The notes beneath the pieces were generated by a model, which ran no database searches, was not told the origin of the DNA, and saw only the letters and a program-made list of their open reading frames with translations. This document shows, piece by piece, positions 48,097 to 56,309 of a stretch of 64,000 nt of DNA (the stretch's first letter is position 1; every line of letters starts with the position of its first letter). The position numbers were made by a program, and so were the translations under genes. Origin of the DNA: RH-AL1 sp965214415 (GTDB taxonomy: Bacteria; Pseudomonadota; Alphaproteobacteria; Rhizobiales; Beijerinckiaceae); the NCBI GenBank assembly GCA_965214415.1, contig CBDCBQ010000003.1, positions 992,001-1,056,000 on the forward strand. Reading direction: 5' to 3'.

Positions 48097-48503
48097 TCAT
48101 CGTCGCGGAAATCTCGGCTTCAGCGGCTCCGCGAATTCGGGTTTCTTGAAGCCGCTCCCGGTGTTCGGCTCGCCATGCATCTGCAGCAACATCGCCGCGC
48201 CCCAGGAGGCCTCCGTAACGCAGTTCTCGTCAAGGTCGTGCAAACTGGGAGGACGACATCGTAATGGTCGCCAAACAGCTGACAACATGTGTTCAAACGC
48301 ACGCTCGGGTCGGGATGTTTCAACAGTGGTAGAAGAACATCTAGACAGGCGGTGTGGCGCACGATGACCTCCGTCGCCTGCTTGATAATGTCTAAGCCTT
48401 TGTCTTGAATTCGTTTGTCCGACAAAAGTAGGCCCTTGCCATGCAATTTGCTCCCCTCGACAAAGTCGATCAGCGCGTAAGCGACCTCGTTCTCCATCGG
48501 CAT
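48097..48503 (-). pseudogene. Frameshifted HEAT/DUF2019-like protein, likely immunity partner
   Basis: The first frame starts ATG at 48503 with GGAGGA five bases upstream and reads MPMENEVAYALIDFVEGSKL to HPDPSVRLNTCCQLFGDHYDV, a helical repeat resembling DUF2019 proteins. Near 48250-48262 the meaningful frame changes, and the other frame continues SLHDLDENCVTEASWGAAML to a Pro/Lys-rich end at 48097. One inserted or deleted base would join them. The gene lies 15 bp after the toxin-like gene on the same strand. Either decayed or a sequencing error. Confidence 0.6.
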
Positions 48504-48518
48504 GCTGTCCTCCGTGTT

Positions 48519-49544
48519 TTACTGCAACGCGCCGGCGTGCTGAAGCGCCCAAAGTCCCCAGGCTCTCTGCCGCTCGAACGAAGCCCCGCGTAGAAAATCG
48601 CGGAGCGTCTGCCGGCCCGTCCCAAAATCAAAATTCGTATTGTAGATCGCGCTCACGGACTCATGCACGAGGGTCGGTATTTTGACGATATTCGACGTCG
48701 ACTGCATCATGTCCTGCCCGAACAGCGCCGCGTTCGGGCCCTGCTCGACGACATGGTGATATTGATATCCGTCACCCGCCGACCCGTCGCGTTTATCCAA
48801 ATCGATCTTCAGGAAAGCGGAGTAGGAAGAAAACGACACCTGGGTCTGGTCGACGACGAGGTCTTCAAGTGTTTGCGGTCCCTTTTCCGCGAACGCGATA
48901 GCGGCCTTCGTGGCCGCGGTATCCTCGACGGCGTCCTCCACGAGCTTCATCGCGTCGTACACCATCGCGATCGAGGACGCCGCATCCAGCACGGGGATCG
49001 TGTCGACGTCGAATTCCGCCAACAATCGCAGGGCGCGCTTGCTTGTCAGGACGCGTCGAACGATCGAGCGCAGACCACGCCTCGCTTGCAGCCGCGAGAC
49101 GCGTTGTTCTTTGCTCTCGTAGGTCAGACCCACGGTGCCGTCGTCCTTGGGACGAAACTCGCCGCCCTGTCCGTCAGGGGATTTGGCCGGCAACCAGGGT
49201 GCTTCGGGTCCTCGGGCTAGCCTTGCCCAGGTTTCCACCCGCCAGATCGAATGAAGGTGGGATCCGTAGGAAGTTCGTTCCAAACGCAGCCTTGGCGACA
49301 TCGCCTCGTTGAGCGAGCGGCAGATGCAGACGAGGCTCTCGGCCAAGGCGGAGCAATCGAACTGTCGCCCAAACGTGCTCGCCAGGTCTTGCTCGTTAAG
49401 GTCTTGCTCCAGCGAGTCCTTCGAACGTGGCCTGCAACCAATCGCGGATTTGTGGACGAGCCGAACCGGCCCGATCAGCGGACCCAACGGGTCGAAATCG
49501 TATCGGCGATCCTTATGCTGCGAGCTTCCAATGTTATTCGCCAT
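48519..49544 (-). CDS. Polymorphic-toxin-like protein with C-terminal HNH-like domain
   Basis: Protein of 341 aa without a signal peptide. Residues 116-131 (PWLPAKSPDGQGGEFR) resemble the proline/Gly pre-toxin motif (P.GNPDGGQW-like) of rhizobial toxins. A helical middle follows, then a C-terminal module with YHHVVEQ (H263-H264), N285 in TSNIVKIP and H294 in TLVHESV, ending in a conserved-looking helix DFLRGASFERQRAWGL. The HH...N...H spacing fits His-Me/HNH-type nucleases. GGGAGG precedes the ATG at 49544. Lower GC than neighbours suggests transfer. Function by pattern only. Confidence 0.6.
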   Translation of the reverse strand: MANNIGSSQHKDRRYDFDPLGPLIGPVRLVHKSAIGCRPRSKDSLEQDLNEQDLASTFGRQFDCSALAESLVCICRSLNEAMSPRLRLERTSYGSHLHSIWRVETWARLARGPEAPWLPAKSPDGQGGEFRPKDDGTVGLTYESKEQRVSRLQARRGLRSIVRRVLTSKRALRLLAEFDVDTIPVLDAASSIAMVYDAMKLVEDAVEDTAATKAAIAFAEKGPQTLEDLVVDQTQVSFSSYSAFLKIDLDKRDGSAGDGYQYHHVVEQGPNAALFGQDMMQSTSNIVKIPTLVHESVSAIYNTNFDFGTGRQTLRDFLRGASFERQRAWGLWALQHAGALQ

Positions 49545-49674
49545 CGGTGGCCTCCCACGATAACGGTACTTGAGAACAGACAAAGAACATCGTCAAGCGG
49601 TAGAGGGACTGTGGGTCCTTCAGCCAAAGCCGATGAAGGGACCGTCAGATCCCGCATCCGCCTCCCGGCAGCCA

Positions 49675-49697
49675 ACTCTCGTAAAACGGGCGAGAGT
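49675..49697 (-). terminator. Hairpin just downstream of hemB
   Basis: ACTCTCG and CGAGAGT form a perfect 7-bp stem with a nine-base loop, three bases past the hemB stop. The loop, not the 3' flank, holds the T run, so it is at best a weak terminator. The remaining gap to the toxin-like gene (to 49545) holds a TTGACG that could be its -35 element. Confidence 0.35.
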
Positions 49698-49700
49698 AGA

Positions 49701-50723
49701 TTACCCGGAAGCCTTCAGGCGCTTCGCCACCGCGAGCGCGAAATACGTCAGCACGCCGTCGCAGCCGGCGCGCTTGAAGGACGTCAGGCTCTCCATCATC
49801 GCGCGGTCGCCGTCGATCCAGCCGTTCTGCGCGGCGGCCATGATCATCGCGTACTCGCCCGACACCTGGTAGGCGAAGGTCGGCACCTCGAACGTGTCCT
49901 TCACGCGGCGGATGATGTCGAGATACGGCATGCCGGGCTTCACCATCACCATGTCGGCGCCCTCCTCGATGTCGGCTCCGACCTCGCGCAGCGCCTCGTC
50001 GGAATTGGCCGGGTCCATCTGGTAGGTGCGCTTGTCGCCCTTCAGCACGGCCTTGGTGCCGATCGCGTCGCGGAACGGCCCATAGAAGGCGGAGGCGTAT
50101 TTCGCGGCGTAGCTCATGATCTGCACGTGCTCGAAGCTTGCCCCGTCGAGCGCGGCGCGGATCGCGCCGACGCGGCCGTCCATCATGTCGGAGGGCGCGA
50201 TGATGTCGGCGCCGGCCCGCGCCTGGTTGAGCGATTGCTCGCACAGCAGCCGCACGGTCTCGTCGTTGACGATCTCGTCGCCGTCCATGACGCCGTCGTG
50301 GCCGTGGCTCGTGTAGGGGTCGAGCGCGGCATCCGTCATCAGGCCGAGATGCGGCACCTCGGCCTTGATCGCGCGCACGGCGCGGCAGACGAGGTTGTCT
50401 GGGTTCTGGGCCTCGCTGCCCTGCGGGTCCTTGATGGCGGCGTCCGTCATCGGGAAGAAGCAGATCGCCGGGATGCGCGCCTCGGCCGCCTCGACCGCCG
50501 CGCGCACCGCCTCGTCGACCGAGAGCCGCTCGACGCCGGGCATCGAGGGGACGGGCACGCGCTGCCGCTCGCCCTCGACGAGGAACAGCGGCCAGATGAG
50601 ATCGTCCGCCGTGACAACGTTCTCGCGCACGAGGCGGCGCGCCCAGTCCGTGCGACGGTTGCGGCGGGGGCGATGGACGAGGCCGAGCGTGTCGGTCGTG
50701 GCGGGGCGCAGGCCGGTGGTCAT
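49701..50723 (-). CDS. hemB: Porphobilinogen synthase (delta-aminolevulinic acid dehydratase)
   Basis: Enzyme of 340 aa that condenses two 5-aminolevulinate molecules to porphobilinogen, feeding haem, sirohaem and cobalamin. Active-site lysines are in YAAKYASAFYGPFRDA and MVMVKPGMPYLD; SDMMDGRVGAIR is the signature. The ATG at 50723 follows a perfect AGGAGG. It lies upstream (in transcription sense) of the toxin-like insert, which occupies the interval between it and the PCuAC gene. Confidence 0.96.
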   Translation of the reverse strand: MTTGLRPATTDTLGLVHRPRRNRRTDWARRLVRENVVTADDLIWPLFLVEGERQRVPVPSMPGVERLSVDEAVRAAVEAAEARIPAICFFPMTDAAIKDPQGSEAQNPDNLVCRAVRAIKAEVPHLGLMTDAALDPYTSHGHDGVMDGDEIVNDETVRLLCEQSLNQARAGADIIAPSDMMDGRVGAIRAALDGASFEHVQIMSYAAKYASAFYGPFRDAIGTKAVLKGDKRTYQMDPANSDEALREVGADIEEGADMVMVKPGMPYLDIIRRVKDTFEVPTFAYQVSGEYAMIMAAAQNGWIDGDRAMMESLTSFKRAGCDGVLTYFALAVAKRLKASG

Positions 50724-50839
50724 GGGCGATCCTCCTATGCCGGGAGGCTTACGCCCGCGGACGGGAGGCGGCAATCTCTCCGGCGCCGCGCTAGTGTGAG
50801 CGCGACCGTCCATGCGCCAGAGCCAGGAAAGGCAACCTG

Positions 50840-51553
50840 ATGCGTCCCCCGCCACGCCTCGTCCTCGCGCCCGGCGTCTATCGCAGCGCCTCGACCTGGG
50901 CCGCCAACGTGATCGCGGAACTGCTGCGCCTCGCGGGGCCGGCGTCGCTTCTCTACGCGGATTCCGCCGCCGGGATCGCGACCGAGATCGGCGCCGCGCC
51001 GCGATGGGTCGTAAAGATGCACCAGCCGGACCCAAGCATGCTTTTGCTGGCGCACCTGTCGAAGCTGCCGGTCGTGATGACCGTTCGCGACCCTGGCGAT
51101 TGCGTGGTGTCGCTGATGGAGCAATTCCACGAGCCCTTCGAGCGCGCCGCCCTGGGGATCGCCTCGAGCGCCCGTCTGATGCTGGCGATGCTCGACGTCT
51201 GCGAGCCGCTCATCCTGCGCTACGAGACGGAGGCGCGCGACGCGGCCGCCGTGGCGCGAATCGCCGCCTTCCTCGACATCACCGTGGACGACGCACAGGC
51301 AGCGGCGATCGCCGCCACGCTGGACGTGCCCGCGGTCGGCGCCTTCATCGACGATTTGATGACAACGGGGTACTTCGGCGATACGCCGCAGATCGCCAAG
51401 TTTCACCGCGAGACGCACTGGCATCCCCGCCATCTCGGCTCCGGCGCGTCCGGGCGTCGGGGCGAGGTGCTAGGCGCGGAACAGATCGCGGCGGTGGACG
51501 GCGCGACGCAGGCGTACCGTCGAGTATTCGGCTACCTGCGGGCTGGCGAGTAG
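50840..51553 (+). CDS. Sulfotransferase-like protein
   Basis: P-loop protein of 237 aa with the two PAPS-binding signatures of sulfotransferases in degenerate form: YRSASTWAANVI (5'-phosphosulfate loop) and VVMTVRDPGDCVVSLM (3'-phosphate site). WVVKMHQP precedes the second motif as in the family. It is shorter than typical 280-aa enzymes, and acceptor substrate is unknown. It is divergent from hemB. Family membership is likely, enzymatic activity uncertain. Confidence 0.72.
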   Translation: MRPPPRLVLAPGVYRSASTWAANVIAELLRLAGPASLLYADSAAGIATEIGAAPRWVVKMHQPDPSMLLLAHLSKLPVVMTVRDPGDCVVSLMEQFHEPFERAALGIASSARLMLAMLDVCEPLILRYETEARDAAAVARIAAFLDITVDDAQAAAIAATLDVPAVGAFIDDLMTTGYFGDTPQIAKFHRETHWHPRHLGSGASGRRGEVLGAEQIAAVDGATQAYRRVFGYLRAGE

Positions 51554-51611
51554 GGCTGTGGTCAGTATCTCCGTCGATGACATAGTACCTGGCCGATGCT
51601 AGAGAGGCGGT

Positions 51612-51866
51612 GTGACCGCGCCAGCTTTCGATACGCTCAAGGTTTCGCGGGCGCTTCAGCCTGTCTTCTCGAAGGAGCAGGCAAAGGCGATCGCTCGTAC
51701 ATTCTCCGAGTATGCGACGGATCCGCTGATAACAAAACGCGATCTTCGCCACGAGATGGTCAATCTGAAGATCGAGATGGTGCGCTGGATCGTCGGCGCG
51801 TTTGCGTTCAATCTACTCGGCACGGTCGGCCTGATGATCGCCCTGGTCAAGCTGGTCGCGAAGTAA
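51612..51866 (+). CDS. DUF1640-like small membrane-anchored coiled-coil protein
   Basis: Protein of 84 aa with an amphipathic helical N-terminus (DTLKVSRALQPVFSKEQAKAIA), ITKRDLRHEMVNLKIEMVRW (coiled-coil part) and a C-terminal membrane helix (GAFAFNLLGTVGLMIALVKL). The layout matches DUF1640/CCDC90-like proteins, whose mitochondrial relatives include the calcium-uniporter regulator. The GTG at 51612 has GAGAGG upstream. No function can be assigned. Confidence 0.72.
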   Translation: MTAPAFDTLKVSRALQPVFSKEQAKAIARTFSEYATDPLITKRDLRHEMVNLKIEMVRWIVGAFAFNLLGTVGLMIALVKLVAK

Positions 51867-51904
51867 AGCCGAGTGGCGGCGAAGTCTCGAAACAGGAAGT
51901 CAGC

Positions 51905-52870
51905 GTGGGTGTTCTCGTCGACGGCGTCTGGCACGACAGGGGTTATGACCAGGAGAAGAACGAGGGGCGCTTCGAGCGCGACGCATCCGCGTTCCGGAAT
52001 TGGGTCACGGCCGACGGCGCGGCGGGCCCGAGCGGGCAGGGCGGCTTCAAGGCGGAGACGGGGCGCTATCACCTGTACGCCTCGTACTTCTGCCCTTGGG
52101 CCACGCGCTGCCTCATCATGCGCAAGTTGAAAAGGCTCGAGACCGCGATCTCGCTCTCGATCACCGATTGGCTGATGCGCGAGGACGGCATCACTTTCCA
52201 CGAGCGCGACGGCGTGATCGCCGATCCGATCCACCACGCGCAATTTCTGCATCAGGTCTATGCCGCGGCCAAGTCGGACTATTCCGGACGCGTGACGGTG
52301 CCGGTGCTTTGGGACAAGCAAACGGGCACGATCGTCTCGAACGAATCATCCGAGATCATCCGCATGATGAACTCCGCGTTCGACGCGGCCGGCGCGAGCG
52401 GCCCGGATTACTATCCCAAGGAGCTTCGCCACGAGATCGATGTCGTCAACGATCTCGTCTACGACCGCATCAACAACGGCGTCTACAAGGCCGGCTTCGC
52501 GACGACGCAAGCCGCCTACGAGGCCGCGGTCGTGCCGCTGTTCGAGGCGCTCGACGTGCTCGACCATCGCCTCGCCGCCCAACGCTACTTGACTGGCGAC
52601 GAGATGACGGAAGCCGACATCCGCCTCGTCACCACGTTGCTGCGGTTCGACATCGTCTACGTCGGCCATTTCAAGTGCAACATCCGTCGCATCGCCGATT
52701 ATCCAGCACTCTCCGCCTACCTCGCCGACCTGTTTGCTGTCGATGCGATCGCCTCGACCTTCCGGGCCGACCATATCAAGAACCATTATTATCGCTCGCA
52801 CCCGTGGATCAATCCGACCGGCGTGGTGCCGATCGGGCCGGCCGACGCGCCAGGGGAGTCCGCCTCGTGA
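51905..52870 (+). CDS. yqjG: Glutathionyl-hydroquinone reductase (GST superfamily)
   Basis: Xi-class glutathione transferase of 321 aa that removes glutathione from glutathionyl-hydroquinones. The catalytic Cys is C63 in YFCPWATRC. NESSEIIRMMNSAFD and NNGVYKAGFATTQ are typical; the C-terminal helical domain ends NPTGVVPIGP. The GTG at 51905 is preceded by AGGA and gives the family N-terminus. The stop overlaps the next start (GTGA), so it is coupled to the DUF6163 gene. Confidence 0.92.
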   Translation: MGVLVDGVWHDRGYDQEKNEGRFERDASAFRNWVTADGAAGPSGQGGFKAETGRYHLYASYFCPWATRCLIMRKLKRLETAISLSITDWLMREDGITFHERDGVIADPIHHAQFLHQVYAAAKSDYSGRVTVPVLWDKQTGTIVSNESSEIIRMMNSAFDAAGASGPDYYPKELRHEIDVVNDLVYDRINNGVYKAGFATTQAAYEAAVVPLFEALDVLDHRLAAQRYLTGDEMTEADIRLVTTLLRFDIVYVGHFKCNIRRIADYPALSAYLADLFAVDAIASTFRADHIKNHYYRSHPWINPTGVVPIGPADAPGESAS

Positions 52871-53319
52871 ATGCCGCCCCCGCGCCGAGCCGCGAGCCCA
52901 TGGTCTTCGAGAGCGATGCCGCGATCCGCGTCGGCGTCACGGCACGCGAGCAGGTCGAGACGCGCTGGGGGCTGATTCTCGTCGTCTACATGCGGCTGTT
53001 GGCGGCGCTTTGGATCCTGCAGGGGCTCCTGCAATGGTCGCTGTTCATGCTGCCGCGCGAGGCGATTTTCGACAATTTGCCGATGGTGCGCTCGGGCGCG
53101 ATCATGTTTTTCTCGGTGATCGATCTCCTCGCCGCCGTCGGCCTGTGGCTGGCAACGCCCTGGGGCGGCGTGCTCTGGCTGCTCGCCACCCTCTCGCAGA
53201 TCTTCGTGGCGCTGAGCATCAATCGGGTCTTCAGCGTCGCCTGGATCGCCGCCGACGTCGTCCTTGTCGTCGTCTATTTCGGGCTCACCTGGCAGGCGGG
53301 CCGTCTTGCGACCCGCTGA
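52867..53319 (+). CDS. DUF6163-family membrane protein
   Basis: Inner-membrane protein of 150 aa with four predicted helices (VYMRLLAALWILQGLLQW, AIMFFSVIDLLAAVGLWL, VLWLLATLSQIFVAL and WIAADVVLVVVYFGL). In Hyphomicrobiales this family usually lies next to ldtR, as here. The start GTG overlaps the upstream reductase stop. Function unknown; its steady association with ldtR suggests an envelope role. Confidence 0.88.
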   Translation: MNAAPAPSREPMVFESDAAIRVGVTAREQVETRWGLILVVYMRLLAALWILQGLLQWSLFMLPREAIFDNLPMVRSGAIMFFSVIDLLAAVGLWLATPWGGVLWLLATLSQIFVALSINRVFSVAWIAADVVLVVVYFGLTWQAGRLATR

Positions 53320-53421
53320 CGAACAGATCGCCAAGCAACCGTCCAGCAGCATTTGCATCAATATTTAAGTAAACCGCTGCAACGAATTCTACAGGATTAA
53401 TGAACCCTGCTTTTCAGCTTT

Positions 53422-53443
53422 TGTTTACGTCAAAATGTAAACA
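53422..53443. promoter_or_regulatory. Inverted repeat, likely LdtR operator
   Basis: TGTTTAC and GTAAACA form a perfect 7-bp inverted repeat separated by eight bases, within an AT-rich promoter region 104 bp upstream of ldtR. MarR-type dimers bind such sites, so autoregulation is likely. A single similar half site (GGTTTACG, 59883-59890) lies upstream of the L,D-transpeptidase gene at 58459. Confidence 0.6.
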
Positions 53444-53546
53444 GGAGATTCAGGCTGATGTTTAAACTCGTTTTCATTCGTGGTGGCTATAGATCATTCC
53501 ATCATGAGCCGCTGATGACGGCCATCACGAAACCGGGGGTTGGGTT

Positions 53547-54059
53547 ATGAACATGGCGCTGAAGTCCGACACGAGCCACCTGCGCGACGAAGCCAAGATC
53601 GAGGTCCGCCCGGTCTATCTCGAGGCGCTCACCCTGGTCGAGCGGCTGCATCGCCGCCTGCTCGACGTGATCAAGGACGAGTTCGACCGTCGCGGCCGCT
53701 CCGACGTCAACTCGGTCCAGGCGTTGCTGCTCTACAACATCGGCGACAAGGAACTCACCGCCGGCGAGCTGCGCACGCGCGGCTACTACCTCGGCTCGAA
53801 CGTCTCCTACAACGTCAAGAAGCTCGTGGAGATGGGGTACCTGCACCATTCCCGCTCGCGCCTCGACCGCCGCTCGGTCCGCATCAGCCTGACCGACAAG
53901 GGCAGGGAGGTCCACAAGATCGTCGGCGGTCTCTATGAGAAGCACATCTCGACCGTCGAGCAGATCGGTGGCATCTCGAGCGACGAGTTCACGGCGCTCA
54001 ACCAGTCGCTCGCCCGCCTCGAGCGCTTCTGGACCGACCAGATCCGCTTCCGGCTGTAA
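53547..54059 (+). CDS. ldtR: MarR-family transcriptional regulator LdtR
   Basis: Winged-helix regulator of 170 aa. The recognition region reads TAGELRTRGYYLGSNVSYNVKKLVE and the wing SRSRLDRRSVRISLTDKG, features of LdtR, which in Liberibacter controls an L,D-transpeptidase gene and osmotic tolerance. Two L,D-transpeptidase genes in this window (16820, 58459) are candidate targets. An AT-rich promoter region with a perfect TGTTTAC/GTAAACA repeat precedes it. Confidence 0.9.
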   Translation: MNMALKSDTSHLRDEAKIEVRPVYLEALTLVERLHRRLLDVIKDEFDRRGRSDVNSVQALLLYNIGDKELTAGELRTRGYYLGSNVSYNVKKLVEMGYLHHSRSRLDRRSVRISLTDKGREVHKIVGGLYEKHISTVEQIGGISSDEFTALNQSLARLERFWTDQIRFRL

Positions 54060-54091
54060 GACCTGCGGATCGTTTTCAAACGTGGGCTCTC

Positions 54092-54697
54092 TCATCTCGC
54101 CTCCACCAGGCGCGCCGCGTAGCGCGCCATCAGGTCGACCTCTAGATTGAGCGTGTCGCCCGTCTTGCGCGCACCCCAGGTGGTCACCGCGAGCGTGTGC
54201 GGGATCAGCAGGATCGAGAACACGTCGCCCTCGACGCTGTTCACCGTCAGCGAAGTGCCGTCGAGCGAGACCGACCCCTTTTCAGCGATCAAGCGGGCCA
54301 GCGCGTGCGGCGCGCGGACGGTGAAACGGGTCATCCCATCGAACGGCTCGACGGCAAGGATGCCGGCGATGCCATCGACGTGACCGGTGACGATATGGCC
54401 GCCGAGCTCGTCGCCGACCCTGAGCGAGCGCTCGAGGTTGAGCCGCGAGCCCTCGCGCCACGCGCCCGCCGTCGTGCGAGCGAGCGTCTCGGCGCCCACG
54501 TCGACCTCGAACCACGCGCCACCGCCCTGCCTCGGGCCGATCTCGACCGCCGTCAGGCACGGGCCATTGCAGGCGATCGAGGCGCCGACCGCGATCGTCT
54601 CGGGCGCGTAGCCGCAGGCGACGCGTACACGGCGCAACTCGCCGCGCGCCTCGATGCGCTCGACCGTGCCGACGTCGCTGACGAGACCGGTGAACAT
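54092..54697 (-). CDS. ribE: Riboflavin synthase subunit alpha
   Basis: Enzyme of 201 aa that dismutates two 6,7-dimethyl-8-ribityllumazine molecules to riboflavin. It has the duplicated lumazine-binding fold: MFTGLVSDVGTVERIEARG opens the first half, and GHIVTGHVDGIAGI opens the second. Its ATG overlaps the ribD stop by one base (TGATG). It is the last gene of the glyA-nrdR-ribD-ribE operon. Confidence 0.95.
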   Translation of the reverse strand: MFTGLVSDVGTVERIEARGELRRVRVACGYAPETIAVGASIACNGPCLTAVEIGPRQGGGAWFEVDVGAETLARTTAGAWREGSRLNLERSLRVGDELGGHIVTGHVDGIAGILAVEPFDGMTRFTVRAPHALARLIAEKGSVSLDGTSLTVNSVEGDVFSILLIPHTLAVTTWGARKTGDTLNLEVDLMARYAARLVEAR

Positions 54698-55806
54698 CAG
54701 GCGATCCTCTCGTAATGACGCAGACGGTCGACGCCGACGCTCGCGTCGCGGGCCAGCCGATACCGCGCGGGATCGACCAGCGTCGCTCGCGACGCGGCAT
54801 CAAGGGTCGCGACACCGGGGCGGCCCAACGGCCGTGGGGCGGTATATAGGACGACGTCATCGACGAGGCCGCCTTCGATCAACGCGCCGGCGATCGTCGG
54901 GCCGCCTTCGCTGAAGACCCGCGTCAGGCCGCGCCATCCCAGCTCCGACAGCACCTCGCTCAAGTCCAGGCGTCCGTCCGGCTTCGTCGGCGCGACCGTC
55001 AATTCGACATTGTCGATTTCGCCGAGCGCGTTGACGCGCTGCCATGGCGCCTTGTCGCCGATGAAGATCAGGATCGGTGCCTCGGCCGCTGTCTCGGCGA
55101 GGCGCGAGTTCGGCGGGGTCCGGGCCATCGTGTCCAGCACGATGCGCAACGGCTTTGCCGCGACGCCTGGCAGGCGAACCGTCATCAGCGGATCGTCGGC
55201 GAGAACGGTGCCGACGCCGACCATGATCGCGTCGTGCATCCCCCGCATCACGTGAACAACGCCGTTCGCCGCTGCGCCGGTGATCGCGAGGCGCGGATCG
55301 TGCCGACCACCGGCAACGAAGCCATCCGCCGTCTCCGCGAGCTTGAGCGTCACGGCCGAGCGGCCGAGCGTCTTGAGGCAGATGTGACCGCGGTGATCGC
55401 GCCGCGCCGCCTCGGCACCGACGCCGGTGACGACCTCGAGGCCGTGCTCTCGACAATAGGCCGCGCCCTGGCCCGCCACGAGCGGGTTCACGTCGTCGAT
55501 CGCGTAGAAGAGGCGCGTGATCCCCGCCGCCACGACCGCCTCGCAGCATGGCGGCGTCGCGCCGTGATGGCTGCAGGGCTCCAGCGTCACGTACATCGCC
55601 GCCCCGCGCGCCGCCTCACCGGCTTGCGCGAGCGCGACCGTCTCGGCATGCGGGCGGCCACCCGGCGAGGTGAAACCCCGGCCGACGACGACGCCGTCGT
55701 TTACGACGAGCGCGCCGACTGAAGGGTTAGGCGCGACCCGGCCCGTGCCGCGACGCCCGAACGCCAGCGCGGCCGCCATCCAGCGCTCGTCGTCGCGCTC
55801 CGTCAC
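54697..55806 (-). CDS. ribD: Bifunctional riboflavin deaminase/reductase
   Basis: Enzyme of 369 aa for the second and third steps of riboflavin synthesis. The N-terminal deaminase has zinc ligands in GRPHAETVAL and EPCSHHGATPPCCEAV. The C-terminal reductase, starting at RSAVTLKLAETADG, has the NADPH site IMVGVGTVLADDP and FSEGGPTIAGAL. The start GTG overlaps the nrdR stop (GTGA). No FMN riboswitch precedes it, consistent with expression from an upstream promoter. Confidence 0.95.
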   Translation of the reverse strand: MTERDDERWMAAALAFGRRGTGRVAPNPSVGALVVNDGVVVGRGFTSPGGRPHAETVALAQAGEAARGAAMYVTLEPCSHHGATPPCCEAVVAAGITRLFYAIDDVNPLVAGQGAAYCREHGLEVVTGVGAEAARRDHRGHICLKTLGRSAVTLKLAETADGFVAGGRHDPRLAITGAAANGVVHVMRGMHDAIMVGVGTVLADDPLMTVRLPGVAAKPLRIVLDTMARTPPNSRLAETAAEAPILIFIGDKAPWQRVNALGEIDNVELTVAPTKPDGRLDLSEVLSELGWRGLTRVFSEGGPTIAGALIEGGLVDDVVLYTAPRPLGRPGVATLDAASRATLVDPARYRLARDASVGVDRLRHYERIA

Positions 55807-56300
55807 GTGCCGTCGGGCGCCTTCGTCTTAGCGCGCGCGTGGACTTCAGGCTCCATCGCGAGTTCGTCGATCAACGTATTGAAATCCCGTGCTTCTCGGA
55901 AATTTCGGTACACCGACGCAAAGCGCACATAGGCCACCCCGTCCAGCGCGCGTAGCCCCTCCATGACGAGTTCGCCGATCTGATCTGTCGTGATGTCGCC
56001 ATCGCCCTGACTTTCGAGCTGGCGGACGATGCCGTTGACCATGCGCTCGACGCGGGCAGGGTCGACGGCTCGTTTGCGCAGCGCGATCTCGAGCGAGCGC
56101 ATCAGCTTGTCCCGGTCGAACGCCGCGCGGCGCCCGGACTTCTTGACCACTGTCAATTCGCGAAGCTGAACACGCTCGAATGTCGTGAAGCGGCCGCCGC
56201 AATCGGGACAGACGCGCCGCCGACGGATCGACGAGGCGTCGTCCGTCGGCCGCGAATCCTTCACCTGCGTCTCGAGGCTGCCGCAGTAGGGACAGCGCAC
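55803..56300 (-). CDS. nrdR: Transcriptional repressor NrdR
   Basis: ATP/dATP-sensing repressor of ribonucleotide reductase genes, 165 aa. An N-terminal zinc ribbon (CPYCGS and CPDCGG) is followed by an ATP-cone domain (VVKKSGRRAAFDRDKLMRSL). It lies nine bases after glyA and overlaps ribD by four. The glyA-nrdR-ribD order is conserved in alphaproteobacteria. No nrd gene is present in the window. Confidence 0.96.
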   Translation of the reverse strand: MRCPYCGSLETQVKDSRPTDDASSIRRRRVCPDCGGRFTTFERVQLRELTVVKKSGRRAAFDRDKLMRSLEIALRKRAVDPARVERMVNGIVRQLESQGDGDITTDQIGELVMEGLRALDGVAYVRFASVYRNFREARDFNTLIDELAMEPEVHARAKTKAPDGT

Positions 56301-56309
56301 GAAGCCAGC

